Assembly: GCF_023525255.1 (NCBI RefSeq)
Contig: NZ_CP073355.1
Coordinates: 2,232,001 to 2,296,000 of the forward strand
Reading direction: 5' to 3'
DNA length: 64,000 nt
Origin: Thermospira aquatica
Lineage (GTDB): Bacteria > Spirochaetota > Brevinematia > Brevinematales > Thermospiraceae
In this document: one piece after another, positions 51,909 through 64,000 of the stretch
How the letters are laid out: the number at the start of each line of letters is the position of its first letter
How positions within the stretch are numbered: the stretch's first letter is position 1
The notes under the pieces: model-generated
What the model was told of the DNA's origin: nothing
Databases searched by the model: none
What the model saw: only the letters and a program-made list of their open reading frames with translations
Position numbers and translations under genes: made by a program

Positions 51909-53557
51909 TTAACCCTGAAAAACCTCTATTCTCTTCCTTCCGTTTTGTTTTGCTTGATAAAGGGCAACATCAGCTTGTTTTACCCCCTCCTTCCAGCTTT
52001 CAACATTAACATCAGGAACACTCATTCCTATACTGACGGTCACATACGAAGATATCTTTGAGGCAGGATGTGGAATAGCTTTTTTCTCCAGGTTATCCTG
52101 AATCCGATTCGCCACAATCAAAGCCCCTTCTTTACTCGTATTGGTAAGCAAGATAAAAAACTCCTCTCCCCCATACCGAAAGATAAAGTCTCCTGGTCTA
52201 TAACACGCCCCCCGTAAGACTTCCGCCACCAATTGGAGACACTGATCACCTGCCGCGTGTCCCAGACTGTCATTATAATTTTTAAAGAAATCTATATCCA
52301 GCATAAGAAAAGCGAGTGAGGTTTTTTCTCTTTGGGCCCGTCGCCATTCTACCGGAAGAATTTCCTCCATGCCACGACGATTGTAGAGCCCTGTTAAAAA
52401 ATCCCTGTGAAGTTCTTTTTTAAGAGAGTGTATAAGCTTATGATACGCCGTAATGTTTTGAAAACTCCAGAGAATTCGACAGGATTCCGTCCCAAACTCG
52501 CCTATGCGGAACTGTTCCAGACGGTAGTGGCGGGTATTCTTAGAATGTTTGACGGTGATTTCCGTGATCTCTTTCCCTTTATGCTCCGGATAAAGGAGAT
52601 TCGCGGGAAGAGCTATCGCTCGTTTGATCTCCTCAATAGTGGTCCGACCATTCTCAACTTCAAAAGGACAGATTTCCCTGACAAAGAAATCATTATAGAA
52701 ACATATCACCCCATCTTCTTTAAAGGCAACAATAGGATACGGAAGATACCTGAGAAGAGTAAAAATAAGCTCGTTTTTGGCTTCAATTTCTTTTTGCTGC
52801 TGTTTGAGCTGGGTGATATCAGTGACACTCACAATGAGCACCTCTTTTCCCAGATAATAGGAGGGAGAACTCTGTAAGATAATCCATTTTTTTCTCCTTT
52901 GAGGTTTACAAAATTTACCTCGGGATAAACATGCTTTTTCTCCCAGAGAGCAGACCAAGAGGCAGCATGACGGGGATGAAGTTCATCAAAACGTCGAGAC
53001 AAAAATTCATCTTCATTATCAATCCCAAAGATCCTTTTTGCTTCCTCGTTAAAAGAGAGGGTGTAACCATTTTTATCAAGCACCAAAATTCCCATCTGAG
53101 AGATATCAATAATTCGTTGATTAAATTCCACTAACTGTAAAAGTTTCTGCTCGATCTCTTTTCTATCATTAATGTTAATAGAGGCTCCAATAATCTGAAC
53201 CACTTTTCCTTCATTATCGAGAATAGGGATAAGTCTCGTAATCCAAAAGGTATCCACTCCTTGAAAGGGGATTGTTCCCTCATACCAGATGGTTGTCTTC
53301 TGTCTCCTGCATTCCTCATAATGAGAAACAATGACATCCGCCAGATCGGCAGGTAAAAAATCATGAGGATGCTTTTCTCGAATATCTTCACTACGGAGTC
53401 CTGTGAGTTTTTCATGGGTTGGATTAAGTCCCCCGTAGGTAAAATCATTCTCACCATGAACAGAGACAAGAAAAATAGCCAGATCGCTGTACTCAAAAAT
53501 CGCCGATGCAAAAACATTGGGATCAAACCCCAACTCAGAAAGCCTCGTTGTAGCCAT
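51909..53557 (-). pseudogene. PAS-GGDEF diguanylate cyclase, frameshifted
   Basis: Two overlapping frames form one c-di-GMP synthase. The first, from ATG 53557, holds two PAS domains (about 8-115 and 125-230) and breaks at NLKGEKNG; the second resumes with KKWIILQSS, a third PAS region and a GGDEF domain with DFLTGLYNRRG and the active-site RYGGEEF. The shift is in a seven-T run at 52887-52893 (A run on the coding strand); one added base restores about 549 residues. The GGEEF motif implies an active cyclase. The upstream nuclease gene ends two bases before the start. Confidence 0.85.
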
Positions 53558-53559
53558 GA

Positions 53560-54111
53560 TCACCTTCCCTCTGTTTTTTCTAGCCAGCTCCATTTTCCAT
53601 CGTGAAGAGCCTTTTCATAAGCCCGATCAAGAAAATCCTTATGGGCTTCAGGAATTTTCCGTAAAATATAGGGTCGAGCATACCCCAAACGAATCAACTC
53701 TTCATTGATACATACGTTAGAAGATGAAACAAAAACCAGAGCAAGCAACCTTCCATAACGATCATGAGGTTCTGTATCATCCCATTCCAGTCGAACTGCC
53801 GTGCCCGGAGAGAGTCGCTTCAAAAGATAGCGTTTGGCCTCGATTCCCTTTTCGAGAAGCTGTTTCTCACTTACCACGAAGCCCTGAGAACGAAGTTTTT
53901 TTACATCTGATTTCATTTTAGAATTTCTTGAGCTTTCAAAAGTATCGATGTAGAGAAGTCTTACAGTAACCTTTTTCTTCCTGTTAAAAGCGACATGTAT
54001 CGTATCGCCATCTACAACCTTTACCACCTTCCCCTGTTGTGATACCCATTCCCCCCATGCCAAGGAAGCCATCAATAAAAGCACAAAAAAAACTCCTTTT
54101 TCCTTCCGCAT
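53560..54111 (-). CDS. Secreted thermonuclease-family (SNase) nuclease
   Basis: A 183-residue staphylococcal-nuclease-like protein with signal peptide 1-20. VVKVVDGDTIHV near 29 supplies a calcium-binding Asp, VRLLYIDTFES near 50 holds the Arg and Glu positions, and DRYGRLLALVFV near 117 the second catalytic Arg. Likely a periplasmic or surface nuclease. Its stop is two bases from the diguanylate cyclase start, so the two are cotranscribed. Confidence 0.9.
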   Translation of the reverse strand: MRKEKGVFFVLLLMASLAWGEWVSQQGKVVKVVDGDTIHVAFNRKKKVTVRLLYIDTFESSRNSKMKSDVKKLRSQGFVVSEKQLLEKGIEAKRYLLKRLSPGTAVRLEWDDTEPHDRYGRLLALVFVSSSNVCINEELIRLGYARPYILRKIPEAHKDFLDRAYEKALHDGKWSWLEKTEGR

Positions 54112-54222
54112 CGTCTCACCCCCTAGAAAATAAAAAAAGCTTTTAACAATAATAGTTTAGCGTAAAAAAAGAGAAAAAGCAATTTTCTTGACTATAACTT
54201 TTTTTACAACCCGCTCTCTTTT

Positions 54223-54251
54223 TTGAAAAAAAATATCTTTTCCCATAAAAT
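54223..54251 (+). promoter_or_regulatory. Promoter of the aminotransferase gene
   Basis: TTGAAA (54223-54228) and TAAAAT (54246-54251) are 17 bp apart, 31 bp before the chosen start. Confidence 0.6.
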
Positions 54252-54282
54252 AAAATAGTAAAGAAATGTTTGGAGTATGTCT

Positions 54283-55578
54283 ATGGATTCCCTTCTTCCG
54301 AGTAACCTTTACGAGCTTTCCCGTGAGGAAAAAAACCATCTCCTCCAGAAACTTGAAACACAATACAAATCCATCCAGGAAGAAAAGCTCCATCTCGACA
54401 TAACCCGAGGAAAACCCAGTCCTGAACAGCTTGATTTATCACTGCCCATGCTCTCTATCCTTGACGAAAAACACTACCAGAGTGAGAATCATACCGATTG
54501 TAGAAACTATGGTGTTCTGGATGGTCTGCCTGAAATGAAAAAACTTTTTGGCGAAATCCTTGATATACCTCATGAAAATATCTTTGTAGGAGGAAACTCA
54601 AGCCTGAATCTCATGTACGATGTTCTCGTTCAGGCGATGCTCTATGGCCTTCCCGGCGGAACAAAACCCTGGAAAGATGAAAAGATCTCTTTTCTGTGTC
54701 CTGTTCCCGGTTATGACAGGCATTTTGCCATACTTGAACACTTAGGTATCGAGATGATCCCTATTAGGCTCAATGAGGATGGCCCAAATATGGAAAGCGT
54801 TCTCTCTCTTGTTGAACGTAACCCTTCCATCAAAGGGATCTTTTGTGTGCCAAAGTACTCCAATCCCACCGGCATCACCTACTCCGACGAAGTCGTTAAA
54901 GCCTTTTGTACGATGAAACCTGCCGCCCCGGACTTTCGTGTATTCTGGGACAATGCGTATGCTATTCATGATATCGAATCCCCAGGCGAAAGGCTTCTCA
55001 ATGTCTTTGCAGAGGCTCAGCAACATCACTGTACAGATAGATTTTACATCTTTACCTCTACTTCAAAAATTTCCTTTGCTGGCGGTGGCGTTGCCTGTAT
55101 AGCCACGGGAGAGAAAAATCTCAAAGCCCTCAAAAAACATTACAGCATCCAGACCATTGGCTACGACAAACTCAATCAACTCCGTCATGTCTTGTTCTTC
55201 AAAGACAGAAAAACCATCGAAAATCACATGAAAAAACACGCTGAAATCCTCAAACCGAAAAAAGATATTGTCGTAAATACCCTTCAAAAATATTTCTCGA
55301 ACCTTGGAGTTGTTCAGTGGACAAATCCTCGAGGAGGATACTTTGTCTGCCTGGAAACCCTCCCCGGTTGTGCCTCGAAAGTAGTTACCTTAGCCCACGA
55401 GGCGGGTGTCAAACTCACCCCTGCGGGATCCACACATCCCTATAACAAAGATCCCAAAGATACCACGATCCGGATTGCTTTTTCCTATCCCTCAACCAAA
55501 GACATCCAAAAAGCCATGGAAGTGGTGTCTCTGTGTATTGCTCTCGCGTCTCTCCAAACCATGCTTGGCCAAAAATAA
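54283..55578 (+). CDS. Class I aminotransferase, aspartate aminotransferase Ic (AspB4/MocR-like) type
   Basis: PLP-dependent aminotransferase of 431 residues. LDITRGKPSPEQLDL near 38 and NYGVLDGLPEMKKLFGE near 74 are typical of this subgroup, KYSNPTGITYSDE near 198 binds the cofactor, FWDNAYAIHD near 224 and TSTSKISFAGGGVA near 263 carries the Lys that binds PLP. ATG 54283 is preferred over 54277 because GGAG then has normal spacing. The likely substrate is aspartate or a related amino acid. Confidence 0.9.
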   Translation: MDSLLPSNLYELSREEKNHLLQKLETQYKSIQEEKLHLDITRGKPSPEQLDLSLPMLSILDEKHYQSENHTDCRNYGVLDGLPEMKKLFGEILDIPHENIFVGGNSSLNLMYDVLVQAMLYGLPGGTKPWKDEKISFLCPVPGYDRHFAILEHLGIEMIPIRLNEDGPNMESVLSLVERNPSIKGIFCVPKYSNPTGITYSDEVVKAFCTMKPAAPDFRVFWDNAYAIHDIESPGERLLNVFAEAQQHHCTDRFYIFTSTSKISFAGGGVACIATGEKNLKALKKHYSIQTIGYDKLNQLRHVLFFKDRKTIENHMKKHAEILKPKKDIVVNTLQKYFSNLGVVQWTNPRGGYFVCLETLPGCASKVVTLAHEAGVKLTPAGSTHPYNKDPKDTTIRIAFSYPSTKDIQKAMEVVSLCIALASLQTMLGQK

Positions 55579-55585
55579 CATCCTC

Positions 55586-56032
55586 ATGTGGATTGTTCGC
55601 CATCATAAACTCACCGTATTTTTTACCGAAGAAAACAACATGCTACAATCTGTTCGTCTTTCTCTTTTGCCTGCCTCTCTTCCTCCCTCGTATCATCCTT
55701 TCTGTGAAATATTTGAAAATTACTTGAATGGAAAACAGGTGAGCTGGCCCGCCTATAATCAGGAGTTACTCACCCCCTTCCAAAAGCTCGTCTTTGCCGC
55801 GGTAGTCACCATCCCTTATGGAGAAACAAGAACCTACAAAGAGGTCGCTTCTATGATCGGCCGTCCCAAAGCCTACCGTGCTGTAGCTCAAGCCCTTAAA
55901 CACAATCCCTTTCCTCTGGTGATCCCATGCCATAGAGTGGTAAGTTCAAATTTTCCTCAAGATATTGGAGGATATACCCCTGATCCAGAAATCAAAAAAA
56001 TTCTTCTCACGCTTGAAGGCGTTCTCTTTTAA
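55586..56032 (+). CDS. ogt: Methylated-DNA-protein cysteine methyltransferase
   Basis: Repairs O6-alkylguanine by transferring the alkyl group to its own Cys. The active-site motif IPCHRVV lies near 113-119, preceded by the helix-turn-helix PYGETRTYKEVASMIGRPKAYRAVAQALKHNPF. The frame extends upstream into the aminotransferase gene, but ATG 55586 (148 residues) gives a normal short Ogt. No good Shine-Dalgarno is seen; ATG 55640 is another possibility. It starts 8 bases after the aminotransferase stop. Confidence 0.88.
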   Translation: MWIVRHHKLTVFFTEENNMLQSVRLSLLPASLPPSYHPFCEIFENYLNGKQVSWPAYNQELLTPFQKLVFAAVVTIPYGETRTYKEVASMIGRPKAYRAVAQALKHNPFPLVIPCHRVVSSNFPQDIGGYTPDPEIKKILLTLEGVLF

Positions 56033-56036
56033 AAAA

Positions 56037-56067
56037 AAATCCCCTAACATTTTTTGTTAGGGGATTT
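56037..56067. terminator. Bidirectional terminator between ogt and ftsZ
   Basis: A 12-bp stem AAATCCCCTAAC/GTTAGGGGATTT with a short T-rich loop. A long A run on the left and a short T-rich tract on the right allow termination of both convergent transcripts. Confidence 0.88.
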
Positions 56068-56076
56068 CTTATCTTA

Positions 56077-57270
56077 TCATGAATGTTCCTGGTTTTTAAA
56101 ACGACGCTGAATACGGAGGAAGGTGGGAGTGTCCAGATCCTCATCGCCAACGGCTCTGGGCACCTCTCGGTTGGTTTTTGAGCTTTCTTGATACGAGTAT
56201 ATTCTTTTGCTACGCACTTCAGGAATCTTCACAAGACGTCGTTCACTGAAGATCTCATCAGCAGAAATCCCCAGCTTCTCCTCTTCTCCTTTTTGAGCTT
56301 GTTCTGTCTGAAAATCAGTAGCAATAATAACGACACGAATACCATCCTTGAGAGATTTGTCTATATTCACACCAACAATAACCTCTGCATCCTGACGGGC
56401 AAGTTCTGAGATGGTTTGAGCAGCCTCCTGCCATTCCAGCATGGTCATATCCTCTGGACCAATAACATTGACAAGCATCGCCCCTGCATTGCGAAAAGAA
56501 GAATTTTCAATCAGAGGATTTTCCAAAGCCTGTTTTGCCGCTTCCATAGCGCGGTTCTCTCCTCGCCCTAACCCAATACCCATGATGGCTTCACCACGAT
56601 TAGAAAGAACTGTTCTCACATCAGCAAAGTCTACATTGATTAAACCTGTCTGGGAAATAATATTGGAAATACCTTCTACAGCTTGTTTTAACACCTCATC
56701 AATTTTGTGGAAAGCTTCTTTCACATTGGTCTTCCGATCAATGATACGGAAAATACGAGAATTCGAAATAACCAGCATCGTGTCAACATGCTCTTTCAAC
56801 CGGGCGATACCTTCTTTAGCAGCCTGAATACGCTTGGCACCCTCAAAATCAAAAGGAATAGTAACCACAGCAATGGTCAAAGCACCCATTTCCTTGGCTA
56901 TCTGAGCCACGACGGGAGCTGCCCCCGTCCCTGTGCCCCCACCCATACCGGCAGTAATAAAAACAAGATGAGACTTTTCAAGGGCTCTACGAATGGTTTC
57001 TGTATCTTCCTGAGCGGCTTTTTCACCCATCTCTGGTCTTGCTCCAGCCCCAAGCCCTTTTGTGGCTTGTTTGCCGATCTGTATTTTTGTTTTTGCAAGA
57101 GACTGATTTAAAACCTGAAGATCTGTATTAATCGCAATAAAATCCACATCCTTAATCCCGGACTCAATCATACGATTTACAGCATTACAACCCGCACCGC
57201 CAACACCAACTACCTTGATTTTTGCAACCGGTTCATGCTTCTCAAAAATTTCCATAAAACCTTCCTCCAT
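56077..57270 (-). CDS. ftsZ: Cell division GTPase FtsZ
   Basis: Tubulin homologue that forms the division ring; 397 residues. IKVVGVGGAGCNAVNRM near 18, the tubulin signature GGGTGTGAAPVVA near 110 and NVDFADVRTVLSNRG near 203 (T7 loop) are all present. The C-terminal tail is variable and basic. Two starts, ATG 57270 and ATG 57255, both have good ribosome sites; the longer is listed. Last gene of ddl-ftsQ-ftsA-ftsZ, a classic dcw-cluster end. Confidence 0.97.
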   Translation of the reverse strand: MEEGFMEIFEKHEPVAKIKVVGVGGAGCNAVNRMIESGIKDVDFIAINTDLQVLNQSLAKTKIQIGKQATKGLGAGARPEMGEKAAQEDTETIRRALEKSHLVFITAGMGGGTGTGAAPVVAQIAKEMGALTIAVVTIPFDFEGAKRIQAAKEGIARLKEHVDTMLVISNSRIFRIIDRKTNVKEAFHKIDEVLKQAVEGISNIISQTGLINVDFADVRTVLSNRGEAIMGIGLGRGENRAMEAAKQALENPLIENSSFRNAGAMLVNVIGPEDMTMLEWQEAAQTISELARQDAEVIVGVNIDKSLKDGIRVVIIATDFQTEQAQKGEEEKLGISADEIFSERRLVKIPEVRSKRIYSYQESSKTNREVPRAVGDEDLDTPTFLRIQRRFKNQEHS

Positions 57271-57298
57271 TGCTTTCCTCCCGTTTTCTATCCTTATT

Positions 57299-58540
57299 TT
57301 AGAAAAATTCTTTTACCCATTCTTTTAAGCGTTCTACCAGCGAATTGATATTTTTTTCTTCATCTTTGTAATCGGTAGCACCCAATCGTGGGGCATGATC
57401 CATAGCATACAAACACAATCCTACCGCTGTCGAATAAATAGGACTGTCCACCATATCCCGCAGTCCTCTCACCCCGAGAGGCCTACCCACCCTCACAGGC
57501 ATATTAAAGATCTCGGAAGCAAGCTCTGTAATATACGGAGTCAGGGAAACCCCTCCTGTCAGGATAACACCTCCCAAAAGACCGTCGAGGGAATAATCCT
57601 CTGCTACCGATTGATACACCAATGACAATATCTCTTCGATTCTTGGCTGAATAATCTCGGCAAGGAGTCTTTTTGATTCCATTCTGGGTAAATTTCTTCC
57701 AACTGAAGGAACTTCAATCACCTCATCTTCATCTACATAATCTGCTATAGCACAGCCAAAGGCTTTTTTCACCTCTTCGGCAACTGCAAACGACGTCTTT
57801 AAACCATACGCCACATCGTTAGTAATGTGATTCCCACCCAGAGCAAGAATACCTGTATCACGAAGACTTCCCTCTTTGAAAATCACATAATCTGTCGTAC
57901 CCCCACCAATATCAATCACCAACACTCCCATATCCCGCTCTTCATCGGAAACAATAGCTCGAGAAGCCGCAAGAGGCTGAAGAACAATGTCCTGCACCTC
58001 ACAACCTGCCTTCTTTACTGCCTTAAGCGTATTATTGAGCGAAGTCGTCGCCGCCGTCACGATATGCACCACCGCTTCCAGACGACTTGCTGACATACCC
58101 ACAGGATCCCTTATACCCTCTTCTGAATCCACGATAAACTCCTGAGGAATCACGTGAATCACATCCCGATCCACCGGAAGCACAATAGCCGTTGCTGCAT
58201 CAATAACCCTCTTGACATCTGCCTCCGTGATCTCTCTGTTTTTCTCAGAAATAGCCACCACACCCCGACTGGTTATACCCTCAATATGCCCCCCGGAAAT
58301 ACCTATATACACTCCCTGTACCGTCTCGCCCGCCTGGATTTCTGCTTTTTGCACAGAAGACGCAATAGAACGAGCAGTTTCCTCAATATCGATAACAACC
58401 CCCCGACGCAAACCTGTCGAAGGTACCGTTGAGACCCCTATAATCTCGAGATCCTGCTCGATACGGCCGATGACGGTACATACCTTTGTTGTCCCAATAT
58501 CCAGCCCAACAACGATGGAGGATAGGTTATTGGTAGCCAA
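57299..58540 (-). CDS. ftsA: Cell division protein FtsA
   Basis: Actin-like membrane tether of FtsZ, 413 residues. VVGLDIGTTKVCTVIG near 10 is phosphate loop 1, VIDIGGGTTDYVIF near 206 is phosphate loop 2, GGVILTGGVSLT near 330 the adenosine motif, and the C-terminal SLVERLKEWVKEFF is the amphipathic membrane helix. Translation starts at TTG 58540, with AAGGAG seven bases before it, inside the end of ftsQ, giving a 14-bp overlap. ftsZ follows after 28 bases. Confidence 0.95.
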   Translation of the reverse strand: MATNNLSSIVVGLDIGTTKVCTVIGRIEQDLEIIGVSTVPSTGLRRGVVIDIEETARSIASSVQKAEIQAGETVQGVYIGISGGHIEGITSRGVVAISEKNREITEADVKRVIDAATAIVLPVDRDVIHVIPQEFIVDSEEGIRDPVGMSASRLEAVVHIVTAATTSLNNTLKAVKKAGCEVQDIVLQPLAASRAIVSDEERDMGVLVIDIGGGTTDYVIFKEGSLRDTGILALGGNHITNDVAYGLKTSFAVAEEVKKAFGCAIADYVDEDEVIEVPSVGRNLPRMESKRLLAEIIQPRIEEILSLVYQSVAEDYSLDGLLGGVILTGGVSLTPYITELASEIFNMPVRVGRPLGVRGLRDMVDSPIYSTAVGLCLYAMDHAPRLGATDYKDEEKNINSLVERLKEWVKEFF

Positions 58541-59234
58541 TGGCGTTCTCCTTATGCAAATTTATCGTTTTAAAGGTGAGTTTCTTCTCTGTTATCTCTT
58601 GCTCCAGGGCAAAAATCCTCTCCCAGACTTCCTCATTCAGTACCTCATGCCCTACCCAAATGTCTGTAGGCATACTCCGTAACCAGACATGGGCACCTGT
58701 TTTTCTCTCGAGAGAGATTCGCTCCACACGTTCCAGGTTGGTAAGCTTTCCCAAGTACTTCACCACCGAAAGTAGCCACTCATCCTGAATCCTCCCTTTC
58801 TCCAGGACAAGGGGATAAGACACATCAATCCTTGGAACCTGTGGAGCCCTGGCTGAAACCATCAGATTCCCCTCTCTATCAATAAAAAAAGCGTTCGTTC
58901 CTATTACCACTACCCCTACGGGTAAGTTTTCCTCAATCTTTATTTTCACCCGCCATGGTAAAACCCTCTCACCCTCCGCCCACCGAATATAAGCCCGGTT
59001 TGTGAGACGGGATATCACCACATCCCACGAAAAATCAAATATTCCCATCCCGGGACGAAGCCCTGTAAGATGGAGAATCTCCTCCTCCAAGAGATAGTGG
59101 TTGCCTTCCACTACCACCTCACGAATAACAAGAAGCTGATTTGCCACCAGCAACCTGTACACAAACCCATGAATCCCCAGGATGAGCGCCACAAAAAAAA
59201 CACTCACCAGCACCGATCCCATCCGGCGAACCAT
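58527..59234 (-). CDS. ftsQ: Cell division protein FtsQ (DivIB)
   Basis: Inner-membrane divisome protein, 235 residues. One N-terminal membrane helix (about 7-25), then a POTRA domain (VIREVVVEGNHYLLEEEILHLTG near 35-58) and a FtsQ beta domain. It lies two bases past ddl and overlaps ftsA. Sequence conservation in this family is low; the gene order makes the call safe. Confidence 0.9.
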   Translation of the reverse strand: MVRRMGSVLVSVFFVALILGIHGFVYRLLVANQLLVIREVVVEGNHYLLEEEILHLTGLRPGMGIFDFSWDVVISRLTNRAYIRWAEGERVLPWRVKIKIEENLPVGVVVIGTNAFFIDREGNLMVSARAPQVPRIDVSYPLVLEKGRIQDEWLLSVVKYLGKLTNLERVERISLERKTGAHVWLRSMPTDIWVGHEVLNEEVWERIFALEQEITEKKLTFKTINLHKENAIGYQ

Positions 59235-59236
59235 GG

Positions 59237-60178
59237 CTACTCCGCACTTTCCAGAATTCTCAGTACCAACTCCTCTCGGGATATCCCTGCTGCCTCTGCC
59301 ATCGCAGGAATATCACTTGTTTCCGTCATTCCTGGACTCGTATTCACTTCCAGAAAAAACGCACGGTTATCACCAGTAAACATAAAATCAAAACGCAAGG
59401 GTCCTTTTACCTTCATAACACGCATCGCATAAACAAGCTGACGCTCGATATGCTCTCGAACCGCATTATCCATAGGAGCAGGAAGAACAAATTCTGTCAT
59501 CCCCTTCGTGTATTTTGCCTCAAAATCATAAAAAGCATTTTTCGGTCGCAGTTCAAGAATGGGGAGAAAAGTAAAATCTGGATACTGTCCCAGAACACCG
59601 ATCGTCATCTCTCTCCCACGAATATACTGCTCAATAAAGTAATCTGGATATTGGGAGATATTTTTCTCCAAGACTCTCCGAAGAGTCTCTTCATTTTCAC
59701 AAAGCTCAACCCCCACACTTGAACCTTCACAATTTGCCTTAAAAACAACGGGATAGGAAAGATTTTGCTTCACTTTCTCAAGCATACGATCAATATCCCC
59801 CTCCCCATCCAGTGAAAGGGGAACATCCAATCCACATCCTCGCAAAATACGTTTGGTGGCATTTTTATCCATACCGAGAGCACTGCCCAAAACACGACTC
59901 CCTGTATATGGGATATGCAAAAGCTCAAGGAGAGCCTGGATAACCCCATTCTCTCCTATAGAACCATGAAGAGCAATGTAAGCAATATCTATAGGACTTT
60001 CTCGAAGGGCAGCAATCGGATCACTCCCAATATCCACTTTGATAGCTTGTAATCCGAGATGAGACAGGGCGCGAAACACATTCTCCCCTGAACGAAGAGA
60101 AATTTCTCTCTCAGAGGAATCGCCTCCCATAAGTACGCCAATCCGCTTTCCCGAAAAACGCGCCAACCTTGCTTCCAT
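59237..60178 (-). CDS. ddl: D-alanine-D-alanine ligase
   Basis: Makes the D-Ala-D-Ala dipeptide of peptidoglycan; ATP-grasp enzyme of 313 residues. VLMGGDSSEREISLRSG near 15, LHGSIGENGVIQALLELLHIPYTGS near 70, and the C-terminal FFLEVNTSPGMTETSDIP near 272 hold substrate and metal ligands. ATG 60178 has GAGG before it; a GTG 21 bases upstream is a weaker alternative. First gene of the ddl-ftsQ-ftsA-ftsZ operon, with a clear promoter. Confidence 0.95.
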   Translation of the reverse strand: MEARLARFSGKRIGVLMGGDSSEREISLRSGENVFRALSHLGLQAIKVDIGSDPIAALRESPIDIAYIALHGSIGENGVIQALLELLHIPYTGSRVLGSALGMDKNATKRILRGCGLDVPLSLDGEGDIDRMLEKVKQNLSYPVVFKANCEGSSVGVELCENEETLRRVLEKNISQYPDYFIEQYIRGREMTIGVLGQYPDFTFLPILELRPKNAFYDFEAKYTKGMTEFVLPAPMDNAVREHIERQLVYAMRVMKVKGPLRFDFMFTGDNRAFFLEVNTSPGMTETSDIPAMAEAAGISREELVLRILESAE

Positions 60179-60205
60179 AGCATCCTCACTTTTTTTCACA
60201 TATAT

Positions 60206-60233
60206 ATCTTAAGACATTTTTTATTTTTGTCAA
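60206..60233 (-). promoter_or_regulatory. Promoter of ddl-ftsQ-ftsA-ftsZ
   Basis: Minus-strand TTGACA (60233-60228) and TAAGAT (60211-60206) are 16 bp apart. An inverted repeat lies 10 bp further upstream. Confidence 0.65.
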
Positions 60234-60243
60234 TAGTTTTAGT

Positions 60244-60276
60244 GATTTTAGTAGTAAATTTTTTTCTACTAAAATC
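60244..60276. repeat. Perfect inverted repeat upstream of the ddl promoter
   Basis: 11-bp arms GATTTTAGTAG (60244-60254) and CTACTAAAATC (60266-60276) with an 11-bp T-rich centre. A related CTACTAAA is found in the nifJ promoter at 63917-63924. It may be an operator or an upstream element. Confidence 0.5.
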
Positions 60277-60302
60277 AAATGCAATTCTTACAAAAAAAAA
60301 AA

Positions 60303-60324
60303 CGGCCTGTCTTACGACAGGCCG
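60303..60324 (-). terminator. nifJ terminator
   Basis: Perfect 9-bp stem CGGCCTGTC/GACAGGCCG with a 4-base loop. On the minus strand it is followed by a run of more than ten T, 20 bp after the nifJ stop. Confidence 0.92.
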
Positions 60325-60343
60325 ATCCTATTTCGCTCTTTGC

Positions 60344-63907
<3,564 letters not shown>

Positions 63908-63909
63908 TT

Positions 63910-63938
63910 ATTTTACTACTAAAGCAAAAAAAATACAA
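63910..63938 (-). promoter_or_regulatory. Probable nifJ promoter
   Basis: Minus-strand TTGTAT (63938-63933) and TAAAAT (63915-63910) are 17 bp apart, about 33 bp before the start codon. The remainder to 64000 shows nothing clear. Confidence 0.5.
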
Positions 63939-64000
63939 ATTTTTAAGGGACATTTTGAAAAGAAAGCGCATTATTTGAGAATATGTTCCAGAAGAAAAAT

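Overview
The window comes from a spirochaete, probably a thermophilic one. The clearest lineage marker is a FlaA-type periplasmic flagellar sheath protein (41253-42230). Supporting signs are a DUF4416 protein, a kinase-less GHKL ATPase and a chain of diderm envelope genes. Thermophily is inferred from an adjacent ttuB-ttuA pair (2380-1250), a sulfur carrier and sulfurtransferase that make the heat-stabilising 2-thioribothymidine at tRNA position 54. Low GC plus these traits would fit the Brevinematales/Thermospira group, but that placement is inference and no 16S gene is present. No tRNA, rRNA or CRISPR array was found.

Layout. 1-7880: a histidine kinase, ttuB-ttuA, htpG, then frr-uppS-cdsA, with truA and an ArsR regulator facing them. 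7884-17677: two large sensor proteins that end in GAF-like domains and lack an output module, flanking purL; then a minus-strand chain of GHKL ATPase, NifX-like protein, OmpA lipid-free periplasmic protein, a PycTM (DUF5706)-like membrane protein and a macrodomain enzyme. 17854-19261: an intact insertion sequence. 19267-22345: hisB-hisH-hisA-ispG. 22399-26286: esterase, thioesterase, DUF4416 and an outer-membrane barrel. 26351-27802: a second, decayed copy of the same insertion sequence. 27803-31681: a structured non-coding stretch, purH, and a phytoene/squalene synthase plus polyprenyl synthase pair. 31808-36346: malE-malF-malG sugar transporter and purD. 36485-42936: der, DUF2934, slipin, queF, pyrK with two unknown membrane proteins, flaA. 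42433-51851: gatB-gpsA-coaX-amiC-GerMN and a FAD enzyme, SurA-like and two murein hydrolase genes. 51909-56032: frameshifted diguanylate cyclase, nuclease, aminotransferase, ogt. 56077-63877: ftsZ-ftsA-ftsQ-ddl and pyruvate:ferredoxin oxidoreductase.

Themes. Core metabolism (purines purL/purH/purD, histidine, isoprenoids ispG/uppS/crt-like genes, pyruvate oxidation) is mixed with cell-wall building and cell division. Promoters are unusually easy to read as TTGACA/TATAAT types with 16-18 bp spacers, and several transcript ends have clear hairpin terminators.

The most unusual observation is that both insertion-sequence copies sit exactly one 5-bp target duplication upstream of a TTGACA -35 box, with the same IS end facing the promoter each time. 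This suggests promoter-directed insertion that spares the promoter. Other notable points are a PycTM-macrodomain pair without a visible cyclase, an inverted repeat occupying the flaA promoter spacer, a diglycine-coding Shine-Dalgarno at ttuB/ttuA, and single-base homopolymer frameshifts in malF and a diguanylate cyclase that may be sequencing errors.
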